From Pollenia angustigena (taxonomy: Eukaryota; Arthropoda; Insecta; Diptera; Polleniidae): a DNA stretch of 64,000 nucleotides. The stretch is taken from the NCBI GenBank assembly GCA_930367215.1, contig OV884056.1, forward strand, positions 322,492,709-322,556,708. Direction: 5' to 3'. The notes under the pieces were generated by a model. The model did no database searches. It had not been told where the DNA came from and saw only the letters and a program-made list of their open reading frames with translations. Made by a program: the position numbers and the translations under genes. Shown in pieces: positions 48,811 to 57,990 of the stretch (the stretch's first letter is position 1; each line of letters opens with the position of its first letter).

Positions 48811-49616
48811 CGAGTGGTTGCGATCGAAACATGTCATGGTAACCTGCCGGCCAGGGTTCGAGCCCGAGCCACGTCAAGAATGAAAGATTATCAATAACAA
48901 TTTTAATTAATTTTCATGTTGTAAAATTCCTTTCTTCACAAAAATAATTTAATAAAAATTAAATTTCATGAACTTAAGCCTAATTAAAAATATTAAAAAA
49001 TTTGGATTAAAAACCATAAATAGTTCAACAAAATAACCACAATACTAATTATTGTTAAAGCTAAGGCACGAGCTCTATGTGTACATTTGTCCTTCAAGTT
49101 GTGCTGAAAAAGGTCAACAGAAAAGAGAAAGACAAAGTGAAAAAACAAAAAATGTACTTGGACTTCAAGAAAAATTCTTGACGAAAGTACGAAAAAACAG
49201 AAGTAAAGGAAAAAACATGTAAAATCAATTAAAATGGATAATCATTCAGGAAAGCAAATTTCGATCTACCAAATGTTAAAATACAATTTGGTTTAAGGAT
49301 TGATGTTTGACTAGTGACGTCAGCAGTCGTCGATGGCTGCGAGTGTAAGACGGCAAATCCATCTGAGGAGATCGAGTGGTTGCGATCGAAACATGTCATG
49401 GTAACCTGCCGGCCAGGGTTCGAGCCCGAGCCACGTCAAGAATGAAAGATTATCAATAACAATTTTAATTAATTTTCATGTTGTAAAATTCCTTTCTTCA
49501 CAAAAATAATTTAATAAAAATTAAATTTCATGAACTTAAGCCTAATTAAAAATATTAAAAAATTTGGATTAAAAACCATAAATAGTTCAACAAAATAACC
49601 ACAATACTAATTATTC
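48811..49616 (+). mobile_element. Dimeric hammerhead-bearing element, copy B (retrozyme-like)
   Basis: A direct repeat of about 245 bases (48811-49050 and 49373-49616; virtually identical on reading) with period 562 bp. Each repeat begins inside or at a hammerhead ribozyme and continues with a GGTTCGAGCCC segment and an AT-rich body. Between them is a unique part of about 320 bases. The first repeat starts abruptly at CGAGTGG, inside stem II; the second has the full ribozyme at 49351-49411. No protein frame, no TG...CA ends, no primer-binding site. This layout, tandem units each with a type I hammerhead, is that of retrozymes and of Penelope-element direct repeats. It abuts a Penelope-like inverted-repeat element at 49617. 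Confidence 0.8.
49351..49411 (+). ncRNA. Type I hammerhead self-cleaving ribozyme
   Basis: All parts are visible. Outer stem I CGGC/GCCG (49351-49354, 49408-49411); internal loop AAAT/TAACCT; inner stem I CCAT/ATGG (49359-49362, 49398-49401); core CTGAGGA (49363-49369); stem II GATCG/CGATC (49370-49374, 49383-49387) with loop AGTGGTTG; core GAAA (49388-49391); helix III ACATGT (49391-49396), self-complementary and too short to close alone; cleavage triplet GTC, so the scissile bond follows 49397. A palindromic helix III implies action as a dimer, as in known Penelope and satellite hammerheads. The same bond in the truncated upstream copy would be after 48835, giving a 562-nt unit. Confidence 0.8.
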
Positions 49617-49860
49617 TGCTTAATATTAAATTAAAATGCTTAAGCTCGAGGTCAGTTGTATGTAAAATTTTTTTTTATTTGTGTAGTTTTTGATGCTGAA
49701 ACGTGAAGAGCTATTACTCCTTTATTGTGGTTAATGTAAATTTTAATTAAACATTCCCTGATGATGATATTCAAAGAATATCGAAATATCGGAAACAAAT
49801 AAAGAAAAATTTTACATACAACTGACCTCGAGCTTAAGCATTTTAATTTAATATTGAATT
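49617..49860 (+). mobile_element. Penelope-like inverted-repeat element with hammerhead motif
   Basis: Inverted arms of about 50 bases containing AATGCTTAAGCTCGAGGTCA and GTTGTATGTAAAATTTTT at 49620-49672 and 49803-49858. The hammerhead-like motif (49754-49794) sits just before the right arm. A fragment of the arm is at about 12650. No coding part present. Confidence 0.65.
49754..49794 (+). ncRNA. Hammerhead-like motif (Penelope type)
   Basis: Stem I TTCC/GGAA (49754-49757, 49791-49794), core CTGATGA (49758-49764), one extra T, stem II GATATTC/GAATATC seven pairs with loop AAA, core GAAA (49783-49786), helix III ATAT, triplet ATC with cleavage after 49790. Everything fits except the unpaired T after the first core block. 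Confidence 0.6.
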
Positions 49861-50662
49861 TTAAAGGTCGAATAAAGAAAAATTATTCTGTTTAACTTCA
49901 GACACTAGAACAAGACGACATTGAAGCCAAAGATTGCTTTTGTTGGTACATTAAGGTATAAACTGTACAACTTTGGAAATCCGTTGGATGATGTGGAAAG
50001 CTGCATGTAGGTGTTTGTATAAAATTAAATAATTTGTATACATATAAAAATATTAATAAATAAATAGTTTTAACAGAAAATGGAGATTATGGGAAAATTT
50101 TGACTTTCTATCTAATAAATCGGGAAAATGGTTCATGTAACCGGTTAAAAAAATATATTGATAACGACAATCAAATCTCTTGTTATGAACACCAATTATG
50201 TGTTAATTCAGTTGCACCTATCATTTATTCGGGTATAAGCACAATTTTGTTTCTAATAATCATACTTACAACTAACAATTTCTGTTGTTATGACTGATTG
50301 TGTACTAAAATTCAAATGTTGCTATCAAAAGTATTATGCCAAGCAACGAAATTTTCAGTAATTGTAACCGAATTGTGTGATAGTACATGCAACCGACGAA
50401 ATTCGATTGGCGCCAAATTCGGTTGTGATTACGAATCTGTTTTCTCTGTGCAGGAATATGCATCCAAACAACTTTATGAAAAATTCATTAATTCGTAGGT
50501 ATTTGAATTGTTAACTAAAAATAAAGAAAATTTATATAAATTGTCGCTCAGATCAATAGACTATAATAAAATAATCACTAAATTTTGCAGTGTGACAAAA
50601 TTCTTTTGATTATCAGCGATTGTTCCCGAGATTCCAATTTATTGCTTGATTGCAAAAAGTAA
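49861..50662. other. No gene recognised
   Basis: Contains pieces such as GAAATTTTCAGTAATTGTAA and TTCGGTTGTGATTACGAATC, possibly a repeat related to 46.6-47 kb. No gene. Confidence 0.35.
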
Positions 50663-50664
50663 TA

Positions 50665-51243
50665 CAGTACTTTTCGTTTATAGTCACTACGCTTATAGTC
50701 ACATTAGCGATTAAGACCATTTTATATGTTTATTTTGCCGCTATAAGTTAATTTTATATAAAGTATTAACGTAATAGTCCATTTAGCGATATAAGCACAT
50801 TTGCCATATATGCCATTTATCAACAGTAGTCAAAGGAAAAAGTAAAGCAAATTAATGGCGTTATAGTCACATTAGCAAAATTTACTAAGTTCTTTTTAGT
50901 TTTCGAATCAAAAATCCATCCAAAGAAAGAATGAATTAAATCATTTAATTTTTGTCATCAACTCTCTACTCGTAAAATATTACCTTTTGCCGTTGGTGAT
51001 ATATCTTGTTATTATTTTAACTATTTTTTATACAGAACGTAACTCTGTTGTAAAACCATAAGCCTGATGTCGGTGTAATTTATATGAATTTTTTATTTCC
51101 TTTATTCACATAACTTGATTATATTCGAATTCGGTTATATGCGTCACAGTTGCATATATGTGAATTAGCCTTATAGTCACATTAGCGATATAGTCCACGT
51201 TATGGTTGCAACTAAAGGATGTGACTATAAGCGAAAAGTACTG
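50665..51243. mobile_element. pogo/Tigger-like MITE
   Basis: Terminal inverted repeats CAGTACTTTTCGTTTATAGT / ACTATAAGCGAAAAGTACTG, TA before the left end. CAGT...TTCGCTTATAGTCAC resembles pogo-type ends. TTATAGTCACATTAGCGAT recurs inside at both ends. Non-coding, 579 bp. Confidence 0.75.
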
Positions 51244-52200
51244 TTTTTTAATTAAAACTTTGATTGTTTGATTTACAAAAAAAACGTGCTGTCAGATAAT
51301 TAAAAAAATCGCTATAAAAAAAATTCATTACAAAAACGAAAACATAAATTTACATACATACATAAATTTAGAAAAATTATGCTTGATATCATAATCAGTG
51401 TAGCGTTTATCACCAATTTTGGTAAACTTTTTTTTAATTTATTGCTCCATGACCAGGGAAATGGCAGTTGAATTTTTTTCCTTGGGACCAATGGAGACAG
51501 AAACAATATATTTATCCGTTTTATGAGTTTCGACATAGGTTTGTTGGTGTATATTTTTGAATGTTACCCATGGCATATTTTATTCAAAAAAGCATATTTT
51601 TAAGCTTTTGGAGCATATTTAGCTCTTTGATGTATATTTTGGTAGTTGTTTTTTTATTTTGCAGAAATTATATACATAAATGCATTTCATCTCATTACAC
51701 CTAGTCCTAGACTAACAAGTAATGTTTTCTGTTTAATAAAATTCATGCAATAACAGCCACCAGATCTTGTGGCTTAGTTCTCTTTAGTCTCCTTGAGTAG
51801 ATTTCATCATTACATAATATGGCTGCTTCTGAATTAACATTACTCTGAAGTCTATATGCGTGATTAGTTGCAAATTTCTGTTTCTAGTTAAATTTGTATC
51901 TCATATTTTTATAGGACTGTAAAACACACAACCAAATTTTGTCAAGATCAAGAAACCCTCTCCCGTAAATCACTTTAATATGTCTATAAACGTAAAATAT
52001 TCATACTCATGGTGAAGGGTATCAAAGGTTCGGCACAGCCGTATATAGAAGTTATACTTTTTTTGTTTGATTTTAATTTCATCCCAATTTAAAAAAAGAG
52101 CATTAAAAATAAAATTTTATGCAATTTTGATGTCTGAATCCGAATTACATTTTTAGTCTTTTTATAGAACATTCTTTCGTTTTGAAGACAGTATTTTTGC
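51244..52200. other. No gene; repeat end at its right side
   Basis: Ends at about 52008-52066 with GAAGGGTATCAAAGGTTCGG then CACAGCCG, the inverse of the repeat end at 32481. Rest AT-rich. Confidence 0.45.
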
Positions 52201-52244
52201 TATGTATGTATGTATGTATGTATGTATGTATGTATGTATGTATG

Positions 52245-52273
<29 letters not shown>
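52201..52273. repeat. (TATG)n microsatellite
   Basis: About 18 uninterrupted units of TATG. The frame across it is an artefact. Confidence 0.95.
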
Positions 52274-52276
<3 letters not shown>

Positions 52277-52340
52277 GGCGGATTTTTTAGCCCGATAGAA
52301 CTTACGAAAGGGTTAGCTGTCAAATGAACTAATATAAAGG

Positions 52341-52997
52341 GCCCATACACGATTCAATTCAATTATCAACTGAGTCGGCTGTTGTCCAAATCAAAGCGTG
52401 TATGGCTTTGTCAATTTAAGCACAGCCGCGAATAACGTTGTAAACGCCACATTTTGCAAATACTGTTTTTTAGCAGATAACCGTTGACCTTACTCTCTTA
52501 CACAGTTTAAACAACAAATCAACCAAAACTATGCACCTTAACGCCTTCAAAATGGCATACAAAGTGCTAGCCAGTGGAAGAACATTGCAAGTTTCTAACA
52601 AAATGATGAAACCGAAATGGTTTTGCAGTGCGGAATAATGTTTTAAAAGCTTTTTGCATAAAAGTTTTTATTATCATTATTTTTAATAATAGGAAAAAAA
52701 CGTTTTTTTGCTGTCCTGAAAAATTATGATTTTGTAACTTAAAACGTTATTCGCGGCTGTGCTTCAATTGATTAGTTTGACGGTTGTCGAGTTGGTTGAA
52801 GAAAAATCAAAAGATTTAGATTTTTTCAGGTTAACTTCGAGGTCTTTCAATTCGATTGTAAAAAAAGTTAAGTATTTTAAAAATGGTCTTTGATTTTTTT
52901 TTTAATTTTAAAATTAATTTAAAGTCTTTCAATTCGGGATGAAGTGTGTGGCCAAGCATCAATTCAGTTGAAAATTTAATTGAAAAGTGTATGCAGC
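52341..52997. mobile_element. Inverted-repeat element, host of a nested element
   Basis: CCCATACACGATTCAATTCA ... ATCAACTGA at the left, TCAGTTGAAAATTTAATTGA ... GTGTATGC at the right. Confidence 0.6.
52420..52762. mobile_element. Nested MITE with GCACAGCCGCGAATAACGTT ends
   Basis: Perfect 20-base terminal inverted repeats GCACAGCCGCGAATAACGTT. Interior non-coding. Confidence 0.75.
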
Positions 52998-53004
52998 GCA
53001 TAAT

Positions 53005-53283
53005 AATTTAAAAATAAAATTTGTCATGAGGTTAATTTTTGGCTTCACGGGCTTGTTAATAACCAAAATGGCCGCATATGGTGGCATCATCAGACCTTAT
53101 TTCTTCAAAAATGAAGCCGAAGCTCGCTTTAGAGTCAATGGAGATTGTTACCGCAGTATGATACAAATATTTTTGTTTGAATATGTGGATAACATTGATC
53201 CGGGCGAGACGTGGTTTCAATACGTGCCATACGGCGACCTCAACAATCGACTTATTGAAATCAAAATTTTTGCGATAAGTTGA
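53005..53283 (+). pseudogene. Tc1/mariner-superfamily transposase relic
   Basis: Plus strand: DEVNF and FWLHGLVNNQNGRIW in one frame, then GGIIRPYFFKNEAE, RVNGDCYRSMI and DIDPGETWFQ-like sequence in another. Mariner-type DDE transposases have HF.L.G.VNKQN.R.W, then GG(I)IGPYFF, V.G..Y..M and WFQ.DGA. About 25 residues between the two blocks are deleted and the catalytic region after WFQ is lost. Its terminal repeats were not found. Confidence 0.75.
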
Positions 53284-53284
53284 T

Positions 53285-53690
53285 TTGAAGAATTGTACCC
53301 GTCAATTTGTATCTGCCTCATAAGAAAGTGGCGCAAAAGTAATGTCAAAAATGTTTACAGATGGCTTCAAACGTCACCTTCTTACATATTCATATCATAG
53401 TATTTCGGCAACCGCTAAACCTATAATGATATTCAAATTGTACTTTGAATTGTTCAATAGTTTTTGAACTACTCTAATGCACTCATATGCCCAAAAATAC
53501 TTGGTAAGTAAATATTGACATTTTTGGTCGCAACTTGTATATGTTTGTATTTATGTATGTGCGATCTTTTTCTTTCAAGAAGGTCATTCAGTATTTTTTA
53601 GGCTGGTAACATGTTTACTTACATCCATGTCCAAAAAAAAAAAAAAAAAAAAAATAACTCACGTTTAAAATATAAAAATATTTAAAATCT
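53285..53690. other. No gene recognised
   Basis: Between the transposase relic and the elongase exon; A run at 53631-53653. Nothing else. Confidence 0.4.
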
Positions 53691-53696
53691 ACTTAC

Positions 53697-53833
53697 AATT
53701 TGCAGTTCTGTCATATATTTTTTCCACCATAAAAATTTGGCATATTCTGGACCCATGGCGGACATCATATAATAGAAGTACATGCAAACGTGCACAAAAT
53801 TATTTAACAAATTAGGAAAGGTTGCATTACCGC
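53697..53833 (-). CDS. ELO/ELOVL fatty-acid elongase, penultimate exon
   Basis: Second visible exon of the same elongase. Seen: acceptor TTTTTAG, 137 coding bases without a stop, donor GTAAGT. With the carried-over base it encodes GGNATFPNLLNNFVHVCMYF, then YYMMSAMGPEYAKFLWWKKY and MTELQI. The NxFVHVxMYxYY and MGPxxxxxLWWKKYxT blocks are the signature of animal ELO proteins just after the histidine box. The exon joins 62697 with an in-frame glycine and ends in phase 0 before the last exon. No frameshift or stop is seen, so the gene looks intact here, in sharp contrast to the surrounding transposon relics. Confidence 0.96.
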
Positions 53834-53834
53834 C

Positions 53835-54498
53835 TAAAAAGAACAAACACAAAAATGTTAATAATTAAAGAAGAAAAAAATAAAATAAAAAATTAGAAAA
53901 CCAGAATAGTAAGAAATACTTAAAATATACATTCTAACATTAAACAATTAGATATTAATTTATTTTTAAAAACAATTAAACAGGTCTTCTTTAAATCCCG
54001 AAATCATTGTCATCATTGTCATAAAAAGAGAAAGATCATGTTTTCGTCAAAAAGGGGATTTTTCGATAATAAATAAATATTGTACATATGTAGATATATT
54101 TAGTGGAAATTATTTAATTGGGTGTGGCATTAAAATAAACACATCAATGCTTAGCCACAAAAAAGTATCGGAATCTTTTAAAAAAAACTTATTAGAGTCT
54201 TAAGAAGATCGACACTTTTTTTTTAGCATTTTTAGGAACGTATTTGCGTAAGAGGCAAAAGAAATTTATCGATTAAACCCCAATGATTTTTTTCTCAATT
54301 TATGACTCTATCAAGGTGAATTTGTACAGGAGAGAGAGATTTAGGATGGCTGTCCCTTTTTTGTTTGTAGTTTTTATGACAAAAGGGACAGCCAGCATAA
54401 CTTTCTCTAATGCGGTCACCTGTTTATTCTGGACCCTATTTATCCCGAAGAGAAAAAATTGTGTTTATTTGCACAATATAAAACATTCCTATCAATGC
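53835..54498. other. No gene recognised; one hairpin
   Basis: AT-rich intron. GGCTGTCCCTTTTTTG (54350) and CAAAAGGGACAGCC form a 13-pair hairpin, perhaps a MITE core. Confidence 0.45.
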
Positions 54499-54501
54499 TA
54501 A

Positions 54502-55349
54502 CAGCCGTATTCATAAAAAAATCATAATTCAGGTTTTAGATGAATTTTAGTTAAAAAACATTGTAAGCCTAAAAAAGCTTTTTTTAAAATTCGTATTCAT
54601 AATCAGCATTTTAACTTACTAGATGACCCGTGCGAATATTGCGCACCGTAATCATTAGTGTTAGAAATAAGCTTTAAAATGAGATATCATTCATTAAATT
54701 TGATGCGGTGGTATGGGAGATATTTGCAACCGACATAAAAAAGTGCTTTAGAAATAATATATGTATATGATAAACGTCTTACCGTATTTTTTAATTGAAT
54801 GGTGGCAACGCTATCTCTTTTATTTGTCACTTGAATCATAACGATACAAAACAGTGGTTATTAATTCATATTAGTTCAAAAATTATTTAGTAAAAGTGCA
54901 ATTTAGGTGTTGACTTTATTGCTAATAAAAAAAGTATTCAAATAACGAGTTTTATTTTATTTGTTTTGATCGTTTACACATCACTAGTTAATTTTGTGCT
55001 ATTAATAATTTTTTGAGCTTTAATTTGTGAAATTAAAAAATATATTAATTCTTCATATTCATACATATTTTTGAATTTAATTTTATTATTAATGCATAAA
55101 TACATAATAATATATTGAATGAAATTTCTCGCAAACATTTTCAAAATGTGCATAAACACAAAGCAAAAAGCAAAAATGCCATTTTAAAATAGGTTTAAAC
55201 AAGGGTCCAACCAATTTTAAAATTCGCTTATTTACACAAGGCTTAAAATAGGATTTTTAAGGTAATATTCGCTTATGAATACAATTTTAACGATTTATGC
55301 TGAAAAAACAGATTTGAAATGATGTTTAAAATGTTTATGAATGCGGCTG
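54502..55349. mobile_element. MITE with CAGCCGTATTCATAAA ends
   Basis: CAGCCGTATTCATAAAAAAA and inverse TTTATGAATGCGGCTG, TAA at 54499-54501 and 55350-55352. Interior contains ACTAGATGACCCGTGCG at 54619, similar to the start of Q1/Q2, so another insertion is likely inside. Confidence 0.75.
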
Positions 55350-55418
55350 TAAGAATGTTACGGGTAGTGATGCCAATTGAAGGGAATTTTTTAAAAAAAA
55401 TTTCAAGCGTAAATCCTG

Positions 55419-55835
55419 GTACTCTGTTCAACATTTCACGTGAAATGCTGTCAAAACGCATTTGAAAAAAAAACTTGTGCGGAATATCTATGAAATAATG
55501 TTCATCTTGTGAAAAAGTTCCAAAATGTTTCTGGCAACTTTTTTTTAAAACAGCGAAATAATGTAAGCTGCACTTATTTCACGTGGAATTTAAAGCAAAA
55601 GCAAAAAAGTTTGAACTGATTATTAAATACTTTCTTTTTTATAAAATTTTTTTATAATTTTTAGTGAAATACATGTGGGTTTTCTTTACATACGCTAAAC
55701 AACGTTGCATACTTTGCTGGAATAAAAACTTCAAATTGTACAAACTCGCATGATTGGTAACATTGATGCATGTCAAAATTTTCGTGTGAAATAATTAATT
55801 TTGTTCAACATTTTTCGCAAATTTGAACAGAGTAC
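55419..55835. mobile_element. MITE with GTACTCTGTTCAA ends
   Basis: GTACTCTGTTCAACATTTCA and inverse AAATTTGAACAGAGTAC. Non-coding. Confidence 0.6.
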
Positions 55836-55986
55836 TAGGCTTAATGAAAAAATTACAGGTTTTTAATTTAAAGGCAAATGTAGGGAATTATCAAAATATC
55901 GAGTCATAATGCAAAAAAAGCTTAAACGACAAAAACAAAATTTTACAGGTTTTTTTATTTAAAAAAAAAAAATTTGTATAAGGGTT

Positions 55987-56556
55987 CCCAACAAACCAAA
56001 ATGATTTATAAATAACTTGTAGCAAGTTTACTAGCATAAGCCTTAACCTTAGAAAAGTGTTGTGATTACTATTATAAAAGGCTTATAAACAATTATTTAA
56101 TAATGAAAACTGATCCCTTGCGATAATATTACTTGTATATAATATAATGTAAGCTAAGAAGTCTAATATTAGAACAAGCTTACAGAAAACTACTTTTCTA
56201 AACTTTAATAAGATTGATTACATACTTTACGAGCATTCTGTTTAAATTTATATGGCATATTTACAAAAAGTTTTTTACTTATATTAAATTTAATCACTTT
56301 TTTACAATTGTGCACTGTTTAAAACAATTTAAAACACTTCACTCTCACGAACCAAACACAAAGACTAAAAACTTTAACTAATAATACAAAATTAGGGCAC
56401 GCGTCATATAACGGGACATCATTCTCAAAAACACTTACAAAACTATAGCGAGAATAAGTCATTTGCAATCATATTTGTTGTCTTGTTGTAGAAAATCTCT
56501 TATGATAAGCTTGTTCTGCAACTCATTTACATTTTTCTCTGTTTTGGTCTGTTGGG
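55987..56556. mobile_element. MITE with CCCAACAAACCAAAA ends
   Basis: CCCAACAAACCAAAATGATT and inverse TTTTGGTCTGTTGGG. The first ten bases equal the end of family O at 605, suggesting the same transposase class. Confidence 0.65.
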
Positions 56557-57616
56557 TTGTAGTGAGATTGCTAATCACAAAATTAGTTTTTACTATTTTT
56601 AAACCTTTTTTTTAAATCAAACCATTTTTTTAGCGCACAATGTTTTAACATTACAGTCAATCATGTGTAGTGAAATTGCTAATTTTCAATTCATCACTCA
56701 ACATCAATAAAATTATTGCAATTATTTTGAACTATTGCACTACCCCCATCTATGATATAAACCATCTGTTTCGATAATTGTCATTAAAAAAAGTAAAATA
56801 ATTTTATTTAAATAATTTTCTAAAATAAAAAACAAGAAAATTTAATTTAATTATTAATTTTTGCACTTTTCTACATTTTTCTTTTTGAAACGCTTGTTAT
56901 AAACCCCTACTCACATATGCAAAATAAAAAATTACAAAACATTATTTTTAAGCCAATTTAATTCTGCCGATATAATCGTACTAATAGAAGAATTTCACAA
57001 TATTTCAACCAAAAAATACTCATTTTCGACATACATATGTATGTATGTACATATGTAAGTTTTAATTTTTATTTTTGATGCAAATAAATTATGATAAAAA
57101 AATTTTTATTTTTGGCCAAAATAAGGCAAAAAATTCCTGTAGCGCAGCCTGGCTGGCAATCTTTAACAAGTGCCAAACCCATGTACGTATATGTTAGGGG
57201 GCGGCGAACAATTCGCTTATTTTTTTCTATTTGCATTAGCACTGACATTCGCTAAAATGTATGCGAATATGACAAGCGAATATCTAATGAATCAAAATTC
57301 TACATAGAAATTACTTTCGAACCGGGAAAAAACCATCACAACTTCTAAACTAGCAGAAATAAATTCAAACAATTTTGAATTTTTATAAAATTTTTAATGC
57401 AAACTTTAAAGTATATGGAAGGATGTATATAAGGGATTTTAAATCAATGTTTTCCGATTTGGATGAAAGGAAAAGACATAAGCTTTCTTTTGAGCAAAAA
57501 AAAAAAAAAAACATTCTGGATAAAATGGAGTTAAGAAAACAAAAAAAATTGTTTCAAAAGATTGATCAAATAGCTATCGAAGCTTCTTGGGACACATTTT
57601 GCTAACACCAATAGGC
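56557..57616. other. No gene recognised
   Basis: AT-rich intron. A lysine-rich open stretch at 57375-57605 (LDERKRHKLSFEQ, KMELRKQKKLFQKI) could be a remnant of something coding but matches nothing I know; part is an A-run translation. Confidence 0.35.
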
Positions 57617-57713
57617 AGGCGCGGATCCAGCTTGAGCCTTACGGGGGGAATTGTGTATAATACAAAAAAGTAAAAAATTTGTTTTTAAAAGTTTATTAAA
57701 AACTAAAATTAAA

Positions 57714-57990
57714 GAACTTTTTTTCCTTTGAGCTCGAGCTCCTGGTTTTTATTATTAATTATTTTAATTAAGAGTTCACAATTTAACGATGTTGACATAA
57801 GATTATAAAAATTAATTTTTTTCTGATTTTTGTACGTTAATAATAATTTTTTCAATATTATACCTAGCCCAGAAGATGTTTTTCAAAGAAAACCAAATAT
57901 TGGCAAAATATAATATTGTTAAATTAAAATAATTAATAATAAAAACCAGGACCTCGAGCTCAAAGGGAAAAAAGTTCTTTTATTTATACA
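57714..57990 (+). mobile_element. Penelope-like inverted-repeat element with decayed hammerhead motif
   Basis: Inverted arms of about 58 bases containing CCTTTGAGCTCGAGCTCCTG and GTTTTTATTATTAATTATT at 57714-57773 and 57925-57982. Same layout as 49617-49860, including TTTTAAACGTCGAATTAAA just after the right arm (TTTTAAAGGTCGAATAAAG there). Confidence 0.65.
57867..57904 (+). ncRNA. Hammerhead-like motif, decayed
   Basis: Stem I GCC/GGC, core CAGAAGA (one change), extra T, stem II GTTTTTC with GAAAAC, CAAA in place of GAAA, then TATT. Two core changes predict no activity; its value is in identifying the family. Confidence 0.45.

Larger units (their letters stand above)
14444..53696 (-). other. 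39.3-kb elongase intron filled with transposons
   Basis: Inferred from the donor GTAAGT at 53691-53696 and the acceptor TTTGCAG ending at 14444. The exon phases match across it. It holds nearly all of the MITEs, hAT elements, LINE relics and hammerhead-bearing repeats listed here. No independent host gene was recognised inside it on either strand. Confidence 0.85.

Noticed and set aside
49373..49450. tRNA gene or plain tRNA-derived SINE
   Set aside because: Only a B-box-like match; no acceptor stem, no anticodon arm. The supposed A box is stem II of the hammerhead.
48811..49616. LTR retrotransposon or solo LTR pair, because of direct terminal repeats
   Set aside because: Repeats do not start TG or end CA, no primer-binding site or polypurine tract, internal part only about 320 bases and non-coding. 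The hammerhead at the repeat boundary explains the structure better.
52162..52350. 62-codon frame with a repeating HTYI pattern
   Set aside because: Translation of the (TATG)n microsatellite.
57375..57605. Lysine-rich 76-codon frame as a small nuclear protein
   Set aside because: Part is the translation of an A run; no recognised domain, no neighbouring exon. Left as unsupported.
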